Positions 35,111 to 44,631 of a DNA stretch of 64,000 nt are shown here, piece after piece (position 1 is the stretch's first letter; every line of letters starts with the position of its first letter). Origin of the DNA: DAIDKA01 sp036267975. GTDB taxonomy: Bacteria > Pseudomonadota > Gammaproteobacteria > Steroidobacterales > Steroidobacteraceae. A program made the translations under genes and the position numbers. The stretch lies in the NCBI GenBank assembly GCA_036267975.1, contig DATAVA010000029.1:5309-69308 (forward strand), read 5' to 3'. The notes beneath the pieces are model-generated. The model was not told the origin of the DNA, made no database searches, and saw nothing but the letters and a program-made list of their open reading frames with translations.

Positions 35111-37309
35111 ATGGACTATGCGTCTTCGCTCCTGGGACTGATCCCCGGTGCAAGGCGCGCCACACCGGGGCTGAAAGACCTTCTGGCCACGGTCGGTACC
35201 TACCTGCCGCCGGAGCAGGTCGAGCGCATCCGGGAGGCTGCCGAGTTCGGCGCCTCGGCGCACAAGGGACAGACCCGCCTCAGCGGCGAACCCTATATCG
35301 CCCACCCGGTGGCCGCGGCCGCGATCCTCGCCGACCTGCACCTCGACACCGACACCATCATTGCGGCCATCCTCCATGACGTGATCGAGGACACGCCGAC
35401 CCCGAAGGACCAGCTGGCGCAGCGCTTCGGCGCCGACGTCGCCGAAATCGTCGATGGGGTCACCAAGCTCGACCAGATCAAGTTCAAGAGCCGCGAGGAG
35501 GCGCAGGCCGAGAGCTTTCGCAAGATGCTGCTCGCGATGGTGCGCGACCTGCGCGTCGTGCTGGTCAAGCTCGCCGATCGCACGCACAACATGCGCACCA
35601 TCGACGCCATGGAGGTGAGCCGGCGGCGTGCGATCGCGCGCGAGACGCTCGAAATCTATGCCCCCATCGCCGAGCGCCTGGGACTGTATGACCTGAAACT
35701 GGAACTGGAAGACCTGGGGTTCGCGGCCCTGTACCCGCAGCGCTACCGGGTGCTCGAACGCGCGCTCAAGCGCGCCCGCGGCAACCAGAAGGAGTTCCTC
35801 AAGAAGATCGAACAGCAGCTCACCGCGGCGCTGATGAAGAATGAGATCGTCGCGCGGGTCGCGACGCGCGAGAAGCACCTGTACAGCATCTACCGCAAGA
35901 TGCAGCGCAAGCGCGCCACGCTCAATGAGATCGTCGATGTCTACGGCCTGCGCATCGTGGTCGACAGGGCCGACACCTGCTACCGCGCGCTCGGCAGCGT
36001 GCACAGCGTGTTCAAGCCCATGCCGGGACGCTTCAAGGACTACATCGCGATCCCGCGGGTCAATGGTTACCAGTCGCTGCATACCACGCTGTTCGGCCCG
36101 AACGGCGTGCCGATCGAAGTGCAGATCCGCACCGAGGACATGAACAGCGTCGCGCAGTCCGGCATCGCGGCGCACTGGCGCTACAAGACCGGTGAAACCG
36201 TCGGCTCCTCGCAGCAGGAGCGTGCGCGGGAATGGCTGTCGCGGCTGGTCGAACTGCAGGAGGGAGGCAGCAGCTCCGAGGAGTTCCTCGAGAGCGTCAA
36301 GGTCGATCTTTTTCCGGACAAGGTGTACGTATTCACGCCGAAGGGCGAAATCCTGCGCCTGCCGAGCGGTGCGACCGTGGTCGATTTCGCGTACTGCGTT
36401 CATACCGACATCGGCAATCGCTGCGTCGCGGCCAAGGTGGACCGCCGCCTGACGCCGCTGCGCACCGTGCTGCGCAACGGACAGACCGTGGAGATCATCA
36501 CCGCGAAGGGCGCGATGCCGAATCCCTCGTGGGTGAACTTCGTGGTCACCGCCAAGGCGCGCAATGCCATCCGCCACTATCTGAAGGGGCTGCGACGCTC
36601 CGAAGCGATTGCGCTGGGCAAGCGCCTGCTCAACCAGTCGCTCGCGGAGTTCCACCTCGCGCTGGAGGACGTGCCGCCCTCGCTCATGCAGGCGGCGGTG
36701 GGCGAGTTCGGCATGAAGGACATCGACGAGCTCTTCGAGCGCATCGGCATGGGCGAGCGCCTGGCACCGCTGGTCGCGCGCCGGCTGCTGCCGACCATTC
36801 CGCAGGAAGACGGCGGCGAAATCCCCGCTCCCGGTGCCATGGCGATCGCGGGCACCGAGGGGCTGCTGGTCACCTACGCGCGCTGCTGCTTTCCGATTCC
36901 GAACGATCCGGTCATCGCGTTCCTCTCCAGCGGGCGTGGCGTCGTCGTGCACCGCGAGACCTGCGTCAACGTCGAGGATTACCGCAAGCACCCGGAGAAA
37001 TGGCTGCCGGTGACCTGGCAGGCCACCCCGGATCGGGTCTTCAGTTCGCAGATCCGCGTCGATGTACCCAACCGCATGGGCATACTCGCGGCCGTGGCCG
37101 CGGCGATTGCCGGCACCGAAACCAACATCGAACGGGTGTCGGTCGAGGAGCGCGAGTCGGAAACCTCGGTACTGGACTTCGAGCTGCGCGTACGCGACCG
37201 CGCGCAGCTCGCCATCGTCATCCGCTCGATCCGCCGCATGCCCGACGTACTGCGCGTCACCCGCACGCTCGCGGCCCATTCACGCAAGAGGCTCGAAGAC
37301 AAGACATGA
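35111..37309 (+). CDS. spoT: Bifunctional (p)ppGpp synthetase/hydrolase SpoT
   Basis: A 732-residue stringent-response enzyme. The HD hydrolase domain contains AAILHDVIED (H89, D90, E93, D94) and LADRTHNMRT. The synthetase domain contains RIVVDRADTCY, GRFKDYIAIPRVNGYQSLHT and EVQIRTEDMN. These are followed by TGS (about 395-455: VYVFTPKGEILRLPSGATVV), a zinc-finger-like helical region with ARCCFPIPNDP, and a C-terminal ACT domain (about 655-730). The stop overlaps the ridA start as ATGA. Usual gammaproteobacterial SpoT length. Confidence 0.96.
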   Translation: MDYASSLLGLIPGARRATPGLKDLLATVGTYLPPEQVERIREAAEFGASAHKGQTRLSGEPYIAHPVAAAAILADLHLDTDTIIAAILHDVIEDTPTPKDQLAQRFGADVAEIVDGVTKLDQIKFKSREEAQAESFRKMLLAMVRDLRVVLVKLADRTHNMRTIDAMEVSRRRAIARETLEIYAPIAERLGLYDLKLELEDLGFAALYPQRYRVLERALKRARGNQKEFLKKIEQQLTAALMKNEIVARVATREKHLYSIYRKMQRKRATLNEIVDVYGLRIVVDRADTCYRALGSVHSVFKPMPGRFKDYIAIPRVNGYQSLHTTLFGPNGVPIEVQIRTEDMNSVAQSGIAAHWRYKTGETVGSSQQERAREWLSRLVELQEGGSSSEEFLESVKVDLFPDKVYVFTPKGEILRLPSGATVVDFAYCVHTDIGNRCVAAKVDRRLTPLRTVLRNGQTVEIITAKGAMPNPSWVNFVVTAKARNAIRHYLKGLRRSEAIALGKRLLNQSLAEFHLALEDVPPSLMQAAVGEFGMKDIDELFERIGMGERLAPLVARRLLPTIPQEDGGEIPAPGAMAIAGTEGLLVTYARCCFPIPNDPVIAFLSSGRGVVVHRETCVNVEDYRKHPEKWLPVTWQATPDRVFSSQIRVDVPNRMGILAAVAAAIAGTETNIERVSVEERESETSVLDFELRVRDRAQLAIVIRSIRRMPDVLRVTRTLAAHSRKRLEDKT

Positions 37310-37689
37310 CCCGCACCACCATCCATACCGACAGCGCCCCCAAGGCCATCGGCACCTACTCGCAGGCCGTCCGCGTCGGCAATACCGTGTACGTCTCGGG
37401 GCAGATCCCGCTCGATCCGCGCAGCGGCGAACTGGTGTCCGGCGACATCGAAGCGGAGATCCGCCGCGCCTTCGACAACCTGCTGGCGATCGTGACGGCG
37501 GCGGATGGCACCTTCTCGCAGGTGGCGAAGGTCACGGTGTTCCTCACCGACCTGGCGCACTTTGCGAAGGTGAACGAAATCATGGCGACCTATTTCCGCC
37601 AGCCGTATCCGGCGCGCGCGGCGGTCGGCGTCGCGCAGCTGCCGAAGGGCGCGCGCGTGGAAATCGAGTGCATCCTCTGTCTTGACTGA
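37306..37689 (+). CDS. ridA: RidA family reactive-imine/enamine deaminase
   Basis: A 127-residue protein of the YjgF/YER057c/UK114 family that hydrolyses 2-aminoacrylate and related enamines. Conserved features: IGTYSQAVRVGNTVYVSGQI, VTVFLTDL, and near the C-terminus PARAAVGVAQLPKGARVEIE with the catalytic arginine. It overlaps spoT by 4 bases and recG by 8. In E. coli a tRNA methyltransferase gene occupies this place; ridA here is the layout of several other gammaproteobacteria. Confidence 0.95.
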   Translation: MTRTTIHTDSAPKAIGTYSQAVRVGNTVYVSGQIPLDPRSGELVSGDIEAEIRRAFDNLLAIVTAADGTFSQVAKVTVFLTDLAHFAKVNEIMATYFRQPYPARAAVGVAQLPKGARVEIECILCLD

Positions 37690-39763
37690 AGCTGCCGAAC
37701 TGCGACCCGTCACGGCGCTGCGCGGGGTCGGCGCGGCGCTCGCCGAACGCCTCGCAAGACTGGGCATCACGCGCGTGCAGGACCTGCTGTTCCTGCTGCC
37801 GACGCGCTATGAAGACCGCACGCGCATCCTGCCGCTGGGCGCACTGACGCCCGGCGAGCACGCCGTGGTCGAGGGCGAGGTGCAGCTCACCGAAGTCACC
37901 TACCGCCGACGCCGCCAGCTGCTGTGCCGGCTCAGCGATGGCTCGGGGTTCCTGACCCTGCGCTTCTTCCATTTCTCGACGGCGCAGCACAACGCCCTGA
38001 CGCGCGGGTTGCGCCTGCGCTGCTACGGTGAGGTGCGCCGGGGGCCGCTGGGGCTGGAGATCGTCCACCCGGAATACCGGCGCGTGCAGGAGGCGCCGCA
38101 GGGCCTGGAGGAATCCCTGACACCGATGTATCCGGCCACCGAAGGCCTCACCCAGCTGCGTCTGCGCATGCTCATCCGTGAAGCCCTCGGCGCTGCCGGC
38201 AGCAGCGCGGTGCGCGACTGGCTGCCCGCTGAAATTCAGCGCGCGCTGCAGCTGCCGGTGCTGCGCGAGGCGCTGGAGCTGCTGCACCGTCCGCCGCGCG
38301 AGCATGACCACACCGCGCTGCTCACCGGCCATCATCCGGCGCAGCGTCGGCTGGCCTTCGAGGAGCTGCTGGCCCATCAGCTGAGTCTGCGGCTGCGCAA
38401 GCTGCGCACGGCGGCTGATCCGGGCTTGCCACTGACGGACCCGCACGGTCTGGAATCGCGGCTGCTGGCGCTCCTGCCCTTCGCGCTCACCCGCGCGCAG
38501 CAGCGGGTGCGCGCCGAAATCGCGGCGGACCTGGTGGGCAAACATCCGATGCTGCGACTGCTGCAGGGGGATGTGGGCTGTGGCAAGACGGTGGTCGCAG
38601 CGCTGGCCGCGGCGCGTGCGATGGGCAGTGGCCAGCAGGTCGCGCTGATGGCGCCCACGGAGCTGCTGGCCGAGCAGCACTGGCGCAATCTCAGTGGCTG
38701 GCTCAAGGCCTTGAACCTGCCGGTCGCCTTGCTCACAGGGTCGCAGCCAGCGCGCACCCGGCGCAGCGCCGAGCAGGCAATTGCCTCAGGGGAGATTCAG
38801 ATCGTCGTTGGTACACACGCATTGTTTCAAAAAGGGATCAATTTCGCCAACCTGGCCCTGATCATTGTCGATGAACAACATCGTTTCGGCGTGCAGCAGC
38901 GCATGACGTTGCAGGAAAAAGGGCGCGCGGCGGGCCTCATGCCCCACCAGCTCATCATGACCGCGACGCCCATCCCGCGGACCCTCGCCATGACCGCGTA
39001 CGCGGACCTGGACATCTCGGTGATCGATGAGTTGCCACCGGGGCGCACGCCGGTGGTGACCGTGGTCATGGCGGAAGCGCGCCGGCATGAGGTCGTGCAG
39101 CGCATCCTGCTGGCGTGCCGCGCGGGTCGGCAGGCCTACTGGGTGTGCCCGCTCATCGATGAGTCGGAGGAGCTGCGCTACCAGGCCGCCGAGGAAACCG
39201 CGGTGGCGCTGCGCGAGGCCCTGCCGGAGTTAACTGTGGAACTGGTGCATGGGCGGCAGCCAGCCGCGCAGAAGGAGGCGACCATGGCGGCCTTCCAGGC
39301 CAACCGCATCCACCTGCTCGTGGCCACCACCGTGATCGAAGTGGGCGTCGATGTCCCGAATGCGACCCTGATGGTCATCGAAAATGCCGAGCGCATGGGA
39401 CTGGCCCAGTTGCACCAGCTGCGCGGCCGGGTGGGGCGGGGGGCGGAAGCCTCGATGTGCGTGCTGCTGTATCGCGCGCCGCTGTCGCAGCTGGCGCGGG
39501 CGCGGCTGCGTACCATCCGCGAAACCAGCGATGGTTTTGAAATCGCGCGCCGCGACCTGGAGTTGCGCGGCCCGGGCGAACTGCTCGGTACCCGGCAGAC
39601 GGGCCTCGCGCAGCTGCGGGTCGCGGATCTCGCGCGCGATGCGGACCTGCTGCCCATGGTGCAAAAGAGCGCCGAGCTGATGCTGCGTGATTATCCGGAT
39701 AACATTGCGCCGCTGACCATGCGCTGGATCGGCGAAGGTGAACGCTACGGAACCGTTGGCTGA
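37682..39763 (+). CDS. recG: ATP-dependent DNA helicase RecG
   Basis: A 693-residue helicase that reverses stalled replication forks and processes branched DNA. The wedge/OB domain is N-terminal (about 60-150). Walker A QGDVGCGKTVVAAL is near 297, DEQH in IIVDEQHRFG near 394, motif III TATPIPRTLAMT, and motif VI QLRGRVGRG. The start is TTG 37682 overlapping the ridA stop; it agrees with the usual RecG N-terminus (LRPVTALRGVG). It overlaps ubiA by 26 bases. Confidence 0.96.
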   Translation: MTEAAELRPVTALRGVGAALAERLARLGITRVQDLLFLLPTRYEDRTRILPLGALTPGEHAVVEGEVQLTEVTYRRRRQLLCRLSDGSGFLTLRFFHFSTAQHNALTRGLRLRCYGEVRRGPLGLEIVHPEYRRVQEAPQGLEESLTPMYPATEGLTQLRLRMLIREALGAAGSSAVRDWLPAEIQRALQLPVLREALELLHRPPREHDHTALLTGHHPAQRRLAFEELLAHQLSLRLRKLRTAADPGLPLTDPHGLESRLLALLPFALTRAQQRVRAEIAADLVGKHPMLRLLQGDVGCGKTVVAALAAARAMGSGQQVALMAPTELLAEQHWRNLSGWLKALNLPVALLTGSQPARTRRSAEQAIASGEIQIVVGTHALFQKGINFANLALIIVDEQHRFGVQQRMTLQEKGRAAGLMPHQLIMTATPIPRTLAMTAYADLDISVIDELPPGRTPVVTVVMAEARRHEVVQRILLACRAGRQAYWVCPLIDESEELRYQAAEETAVALREALPELTVELVHGRQPAAQKEATMAAFQANRIHLLVATTVIEVGVDVPNATLMVIENAERMGLAQLHQLRGRVGRGAEASMCVLLYRAPLSQLARARLRTIRETSDGFEIARRDLELRGPGELLGTRQTGLAQLRVADLARDADLLPMVQKSAELMLRDYPDNIAPLTMRWIGEGERYGTVG

Positions 39764-40691
39764 AGACTTGAGTGCGCAACTGGCGCTGACGCCGCGGCGA
39801 CCCCGGATGGCGCCGCTGAGCTATCGGGTGCTGCGCCGCCTCACCGAGTACGCCCGGTTGGCCCGGCTCGATCGGCCGGTGGGCATCTGGCTGCTGCTGT
39901 GGCCGGTGCTGTGGGCGCTGTGGATCGCGGGGGCCGGGCGCCCGACCCCGCGCGTGCTCATGGTGTTCGTGCTCGGGGTCTTCACGATGCGCGCCGCCGG
40001 CTGCGTCATCAATGATCTGGTCGATCGCGATATCGACCCGCGCGTCCGGCGTACCCGGCAGCGACCCCTGGCCGCACGCCGCGTCACACCGCATGAGGCC
40101 GTCGTGATCTTCGCGCTGCTGGCGGCGGCCGCGCTGTGGCTGGTGCTGCAGCTGGACCCGCTGGCCGTGCGATTGTCGCTGGTGGGGGCCGCGCTCACGG
40201 TCAGCTATCCCTTCATCAAACGCTTCTTTCCGCTGCCGCAGCTGTACCTCGGAATTTCATTCGGCGGGTGGGGGGTGCCCATGGCCTTTGCGGCGCAGCT
40301 GGGGCATGTGCCGCGCATCGCCTGGGTGATCTTCATGGCCGCGGTGGTGTGGGCCGTGATCTACGACACGCAGTACGCCATGGTCGATCGGGAGGATGAC
40401 CTGAAGATCGGGGTGCGTTCGACGGCCATCGCCTTTGCCGACATGGACCGTGCGATGATCGGCATCCTGCAGCTGCTGATGCTGGCGGCGCTGGCACTGG
40501 TGGGCCGCACCCTGCATTTCGGCAACTGGTTCTACGGCGGCCTGGGCGCGGCCGGCGTCACCTTCCTGTTCCAGCAGTGGCTGATCCGAAACCGCGAGCC
40601 CGCCGCGTGCCTGCGCGGTTTCCTCAACAACAATTACACCGGCGTCGCGATCTTCGCCGGCATCCTGCTGCAATACCTGTACGGCAGCTGA
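39738..40691 (+). CDS. ubiA: 4-hydroxybenzoate polyprenyltransferase
   Basis: A 317-residue membrane enzyme of ubiquinone synthesis that prenylates 4-hydroxybenzoate. The first aspartate motif is INDLVDRDID (about 90-100), followed by RRTRQRPLA; the second is YDTQYAMVDREDD. About eight or nine hydrophobic helices are visible. The start is GTG 39738, inside the end of recG. No ubiC is adjacent. Confidence 0.94.
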   Translation: MNATEPLAEDLSAQLALTPRRPRMAPLSYRVLRRLTEYARLARLDRPVGIWLLLWPVLWALWIAGAGRPTPRVLMVFVLGVFTMRAAGCVINDLVDRDIDPRVRRTRQRPLAARRVTPHEAVVIFALLAAAALWLVLQLDPLAVRLSLVGAALTVSYPFIKRFFPLPQLYLGISFGGWGVPMAFAAQLGHVPRIAWVIFMAAVVWAVIYDTQYAMVDREDDLKIGVRSTAIAFADMDRAMIGILQLLMLAALALVGRTLHFGNWFYGGLGAAGVTFLFQQWLIRNREPAACLRGFLNNNYTGVAIFAGILLQYLYGS

Positions 40692-42293
40692 CTAAGTCGA
40701 AGTCGCCGCCGGCAGCTGGTCGCCGGGCACCCAGAAGCCGTGGATCTGGCCGGCGATCCGATAGGGCATTTTCACGGTCGCGATCGGACCCGCCTCCAGA
40801 TGCGCGGTATCCACCAGCACCAGGTCCGCACGGCCGCCTTCGCGCGGACGTGACGCGACGCCGATCAGATAACCATCCCCTTCGGCCGCGCCCTTGTGCC
40901 GCGGCACGAAGCACATCTCGGCCAGGCTCGCGTCCTTGCCCAGCGAGAAGAACTTCGCGGTGCGGGTCATGTGATCGAACATGGCCCAGCGGCTGCCGAC
41001 CGCCGGATCACTGCTGAGCAGGAAGCCGTAGCGGTACGGCACGGTGTGATAGCGATCGTCCTGTCGGGACAGCGCGCCGGCGATGCCCGGATACAGATTC
41101 TCGATCTCGAAGCTCGTGGCCTTGCGGTTCGCGAGGTTCACGCTGTAGCGCATGACACGGCCCGCGGCCTTCACCGGGTCGAACTTCTCGTGCAGCTGCG
41201 GGAAGAACGGAAACTGGTTCGAGTCGGCGCCGTCGACATCCAGGTAGACCTTCTCGCCTTCATTCCACGCACCCATGGTGTGCGTGGCCATGTAGCCCGG
41301 ACCCTTGAACCAGCGCAGGTCCTTGCCATCGCCGCCGCGGCGCATGATGCCGAGCCAGCTCGGCAGCGTCGAATCCCAGGCGAAGTGCGGGCCACCGTTC
41401 TTGATGAGCTCCAGGTTCGTGGCCATGGGGCTGACGTAGAAGATCGCGTACTTCTGGGTGACGCCGAAGTCATGGATCATGCAGGCATACGGCACCTTGA
41501 CCCACGCCGACCAGTTCACCGCGCCCTGCGGATCGGCGGAAAACACAAACACGTCATCCGAGCCGAGGCCCCTCGCCTCGTAACCGAAGGCCACGAGTTC
41601 GCCGGTTTGCGGGTCGACCTTCGGATGCGCAGTGAAGGTCTGGCCCTTCAGGCCCCCATTGAAGGTGTAGTAATCATCGACGGTCTCGAGGGTCAGCGGA
41701 TTCAACGCCACCGGCGGACTGTCCTCCTTCATCGCCAGCAGTCGCTGATGGTGATAGAAGATCTGCGTATTCGCGGTGCCGCGACTCAAGCTCTTGACGC
41801 TCGGGTCATCGGTCGTCGGATTGCGATACATGCCGAACAGCGAGCGGCGCGCGGCGTGCTGCGCCTTGTAGCGCTGGGTGCGCACGTAGCGGCTGCGGAA
41901 ATCGACGTGCCCATCCTTGATCCGGAAGGCGCCGATCATGCCCTCGCCGTCAAATGGAATGTCATGCGTGTAGATCGCCGGCTTCGGATACTGCGGATCC
42001 GGACCGACGCGAAAGAAGATGCCATCCAGATCCTTCGGCAGGGCACCTTCGATCTCACAGTCGTACAGATCGTTTTCCGAGCGGTAGACGGCGCCCGCAG
42101 CGCTGCCACCGCCGCCAAAGCTGCCCCGTTCCTTGGGGAACTGCACCTCGGCCTGCGCAGTGGCGGGGAGCACCAAGCCACCGACGGCCGCGGCGGCGCC
42201 CGCGCTGACGCCGGCAACCGCACCCATGAAACCGCGACGACTCAGGGACGCCGGCAGGGTGGACTCGTCTGTGATGGGTGGCTTGCGGCTCAT
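40692..42293 (-). CDS. Tat-exported carotenoid oxygenase (RPE65/lignostilbene dioxygenase family)
   Basis: A 533-residue non-haem iron dioxygenase homologue. The N-terminus has a twin-arginine signal (SRRGFMGAVAGVSAG, cleavage after TAQA), so the mature enzyme is periplasmic. Iron-ligand histidines are visible in FTAHPKVD, MIHDFGVT, a mid-protein MATHTMGAW region and the C-terminal GQIHGFWVPG. The family cleaves double bonds of carotenoids, stilbenes or lignin-derived aromatics. Periplasmic location favours an external stilbene or aromatic substrate. Ribosome site AGGAG seven bases before the ATG. Divergent from bioB. Confidence 0.9.
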   Translation of the reverse strand: MSRKPPITDESTLPASLSRRGFMGAVAGVSAGAAAAVGGLVLPATAQAEVQFPKERGSFGGGGSAAGAVYRSENDLYDCEIEGALPKDLDGIFFRVGPDPQYPKPAIYTHDIPFDGEGMIGAFRIKDGHVDFRSRYVRTQRYKAQHAARRSLFGMYRNPTTDDPSVKSLSRGTANTQIFYHHQRLLAMKEDSPPVALNPLTLETVDDYYTFNGGLKGQTFTAHPKVDPQTGELVAFGYEARGLGSDDVFVFSADPQGAVNWSAWVKVPYACMIHDFGVTQKYAIFYVSPMATNLELIKNGGPHFAWDSTLPSWLGIMRRGGDGKDLRWFKGPGYMATHTMGAWNEGEKVYLDVDGADSNQFPFFPQLHEKFDPVKAAGRVMRYSVNLANRKATSFEIENLYPGIAGALSRQDDRYHTVPYRYGFLLSSDPAVGSRWAMFDHMTRTAKFFSLGKDASLAEMCFVPRHKGAAEGDGYLIGVASRPREGGRADLVLVDTAHLEAGPIATVKMPYRIAGQIHGFWVPGDQLPAATST

Positions 42294-42326
42294 GTCGATG
42301 CTCCTGCGTGGCGGAAAACCCCGCGG

Positions 42327-42361
42327 ATCATACCCCCAAACTGCTGCTCAAATAATGAGCA
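42327..42361 (-). promoter_or_regulatory. Candidate -10 and inverted repeat upstream of the carotenoid oxygenase
   Basis: On the minus strand TATGAT (42332 down to 42327) is a good -10 about 34 bases before the ATG. Just upstream, TGCTCA (42345-42350) and TGAGCA (42356-42361) form a perfect 6-base inverted repeat around AATAA, covering the expected -35 area. A repressor or activator site is plausible. Confidence 0.42.
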
Positions 42362-42388
42362 AATGTCACCGCCGGGTGTGGCTTTGGG

Positions 42389-42417
42389 TTGACAGCGACC
42401 AGCGCGGCCCGGAACAT
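42389..42417 (+). promoter_or_regulatory. Candidate bioB promoter
   Basis: TTGACA at 42389-42394 is a perfect -35; GAACAT at 42412-42417, 17 bases later, is a weak -10. Transcription would start near 42424, giving a leader of about 34 bases. This places the frame extension upstream of 42458 outside the transcript and so supports the bioB start used here. No BirA-type palindrome was recognised. Confidence 0.5.
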
Positions 42418-42457
42418 CCCCGGCGCCCCTCCCAACCCCAAGGCCGGAAAAAAACCT

Positions 42458-43438
42458 ATGACGAAGAGCAGCGCTGTCCCACGCCATGACTGGTCGGTGG
42501 CGCAGATCGAAGCCCTGTTCGCACAGCCGCTCCTCGATCTGCTGCTGAGCGCACAGAGCGTGCATCGGCGGCATTTCGCGCCGAACACCGTGCAGATGAG
42601 CACGCTGCTGTCCATCAAGACCGGCGCCTGCCCCGAGGACTGTGCCTACTGTCCGCAAAGCGTGCGCTACGACACCGGACTGTCGCGCGAGGCGCTGATG
42701 GAGGTGGCGGCGGTGAAGGAAAGCGCGGAGCGCGCCAAGGCGGCCGGCGCGACCCGCTTCTGCATGGGTGCGGCGTACCGGTCCCCGAAGGCCCGCGATC
42801 TGGACATCATCTGCGCCATGGTCCAGGAAGTGCGCGCACTGGGCCTGGAGAGCTGCGCGACCTTGGGGATGCTGGAGCCGGCGCAGGCACAACAGCTGAA
42901 GGCCGCTGGCCTCGACTTCTATAACCACAACCTCGACACCTCCGCGGAGTTCTACGGCGAAATCATCACCACGCGCACTTTCCAGGATCGCCTGGACACC
43001 TTATCGGCGGTGCGCGAGGCGGGACTGAAAGTGTGCTGCGGGGGCATCGTCGGCATGGGCGAGTCGACCCGCGATCGCGCCTCGATGCTGGCGACGCTGG
43101 CGGGCTTGGCCCAGCATCCGGAAAGCGTGCCGATCAACGAGCTGGTACAGGTGCCGGGCACGCCGCTGCACGGGGTCGCGCCGGTGGACCCCTTCGATTT
43201 CGTCCGCACCATCGCGGTGGCGCGCATCGTGCTGCCGCGCTCGCATGTGCGGCTGTCCGCGGGCCGCGCGCAGATGAGCGATGAGATGCAGGCACTGTGC
43301 TTCATGGCCGGTGCCAATTCGATTTTCTATGGCGAAAAGCTGCTCACCACCGGCAATCCGGATGTCGAGAAGGACCGCAATCTGCTGACGCGCTTGGGGT
43401 TGACGCCGGAGGCCCCGCCACAGGCCGCGTACGCATGA
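42458..43438 (+). CDS. bioB: Biotin synthase
   Basis: A 326-residue radical-SAM enzyme inserting sulfur into dethiobiotin. The cluster motif CPEDCAYCPQS is near residue 48. YNHNLDTS, GGIVGMGE and the C-terminal ANSIFYGEKLLTT carry the usual 2Fe-2S and substrate contacts. ATG 42458 follows a GGAAA-type site. It overlaps bioF as ATGA, first gene of bioBFCD. Confidence 0.96.
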   Translation: MTKSSAVPRHDWSVAQIEALFAQPLLDLLLSAQSVHRRHFAPNTVQMSTLLSIKTGACPEDCAYCPQSVRYDTGLSREALMEVAAVKESAERAKAAGATRFCMGAAYRSPKARDLDIICAMVQEVRALGLESCATLGMLEPAQAQQLKAAGLDFYNHNLDTSAEFYGEIITTRTFQDRLDTLSAVREAGLKVCCGGIVGMGESTRDRASMLATLAGLAQHPESVPINELVQVPGTPLHGVAPVDPFDFVRTIAVARIVLPRSHVRLSAGRAQMSDEMQALCFMAGANSIFYGEKLLTTGNPDVEKDRNLLTRLGLTPEAPPQAAYA

Positions 43439-44631
43439 AGGCCGCGGCCGCGCGAGTTCGGCTGGCGCAGCTGACTGCGCAGCACCTGCGGCGCCGGCGC
43501 CGCACCGTGTCGGCCGTGGATCCAGCAACCTGCGAAGTCATCGTCGACGGAGAGCGACGCGTCAACTTCTGCGGCAATGATTATCTGGGTTTGAAAGCGC
43601 ACCCGGCGCTCGCGCGGGCCCTGCAGGAGTGTGCGGCCATCGCCGGCTGCGGCAGCGGCGCATCGCATCTGGTGACCGGCCATGGCCGCGAACACGAGCG
43701 GCTCGAGGCGCAGCTGGCGCAGTTCACCGGCCGCGCCCGGGCGCTGCTGTTTTCAACCGGCTACATGGCCAACCTGGCCGCGGTGACCTGCCTGGCGGCG
43801 CGCGATTCGCGCATCGTCATGGATCGGTTGTGCCACGCCTCGCTGATCGATGCGGCGCACCTGTCGGGAGGGGAGCTGAAGCGCTTCGCGCACGCGAATG
43901 TGCCGGCCGCGCGCGTGATGCTCGAGGGCGCGGCGGCGCCGGGCCTGAACCTGCTGGTGACCGACGGTGTGTTCAGCATGGACGGGGATCTGGCGCCGCT
44001 GCCGCAATTGGCGCAGCTGGCGACGCAGGCGGATGCCTGCCTGATCGTGGATGACGCGCATGGCCTGGGCGTCATGGGCGCCAGCGGCCGCGGCAGCCTC
44101 GAGCATTTCGATCTCGACAGCACCGCCGTACCCATCCTGGTCGGCACGCTCGGCAAGGCCTTCGGCTGTTTCGGCGCGTTCATTGCAGCTGACGAGGATT
44201 ACATCGAGTGGCTGCTGCAGAGCGCGCGCAGCTATATCTATACTACGGCACTGCCGCAGCCAGTCGCGGCCGCGGCATGCGCCGCACTCACCGTGGCGAG
44301 CGCCGAAAGCTGGCGCCGCGAGCGGGTGCTGGAGCTTGCGGCACGCCTGCGGCACGGCGCGGCGCAGGCCGGGGTGCCGCTGCTGCCGTCGCCATCGCCG
44401 ATCCAGCCGGTGGTACTCGGGGACAGTGACCGCGCGTTGCGGGTGAGCGAAAAGCTGTTCGCGGCCGGCTTCTGGGTTGCGGCCATTCGGCCGCCGACCG
44501 TGCCGCGCGGTTCGGCGCGCCTGCGCATCACGCTGTGCGCCAATCACAGCGAACAGCAGGTCGACGCATTGCTCGCGGCCCTGGTCGCGGCGCTGCGCGC
44601 GACTCCCGAAACACCACATGCCGCCGCCTGA
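43435..44631 (+). CDS. bioF: 8-amino-7-oxononanoate synthase
   Basis: A 398-residue PLP enzyme that condenses pimeloyl-ACP or -CoA with alanine. NFCGNDYLGLKAHP, GCGSGASHLVTGHGREHERLE, DDAHGLGVMG and the PLP-lysine motif GTLGKAFG (near 237) are intact. Starts in the bioB stop (ATGA) and overlaps bioC by 14 bases. Confidence 0.96.
   Translation: MKAAAARVRLAQLTAQHLRRRRRTVSAVDPATCEVIVDGERRVNFCGNDYLGLKAHPALARALQECAAIAGCGSGASHLVTGHGREHERLEAQLAQFTGRARALLFSTGYMANLAAVTCLAARDSRIVMDRLCHASLIDAAHLSGGELKRFAHANVPAARVMLEGAAAPGLNLLVTDGVFSMDGDLAPLPQLAQLATQADACLIVDDAHGLGVMGASGRGSLEHFDLDSTAVPILVGTLGKAFGCFGAFIAADEDYIEWLLQSARSYIYTTALPQPVAAAACAALTVASAESWRRERVLELAARLRHGAAQAGVPLLPSPSPIQPVVLGDSDRALRVSEKLFAAGFWVAAIRPPTVPRGSARLRITLCANHSEQQVDALLAALVAALRATPETPHAAA

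Noticed and set aside
34139..37279. Very long open frame of 1046 codons on the minus strand
   Set aside because: It lies antisense to gmk, rpoZ and spoT, has low-complexity composition rich in His, Arg and Asp, and matches no family. It is a high-GC shadow.
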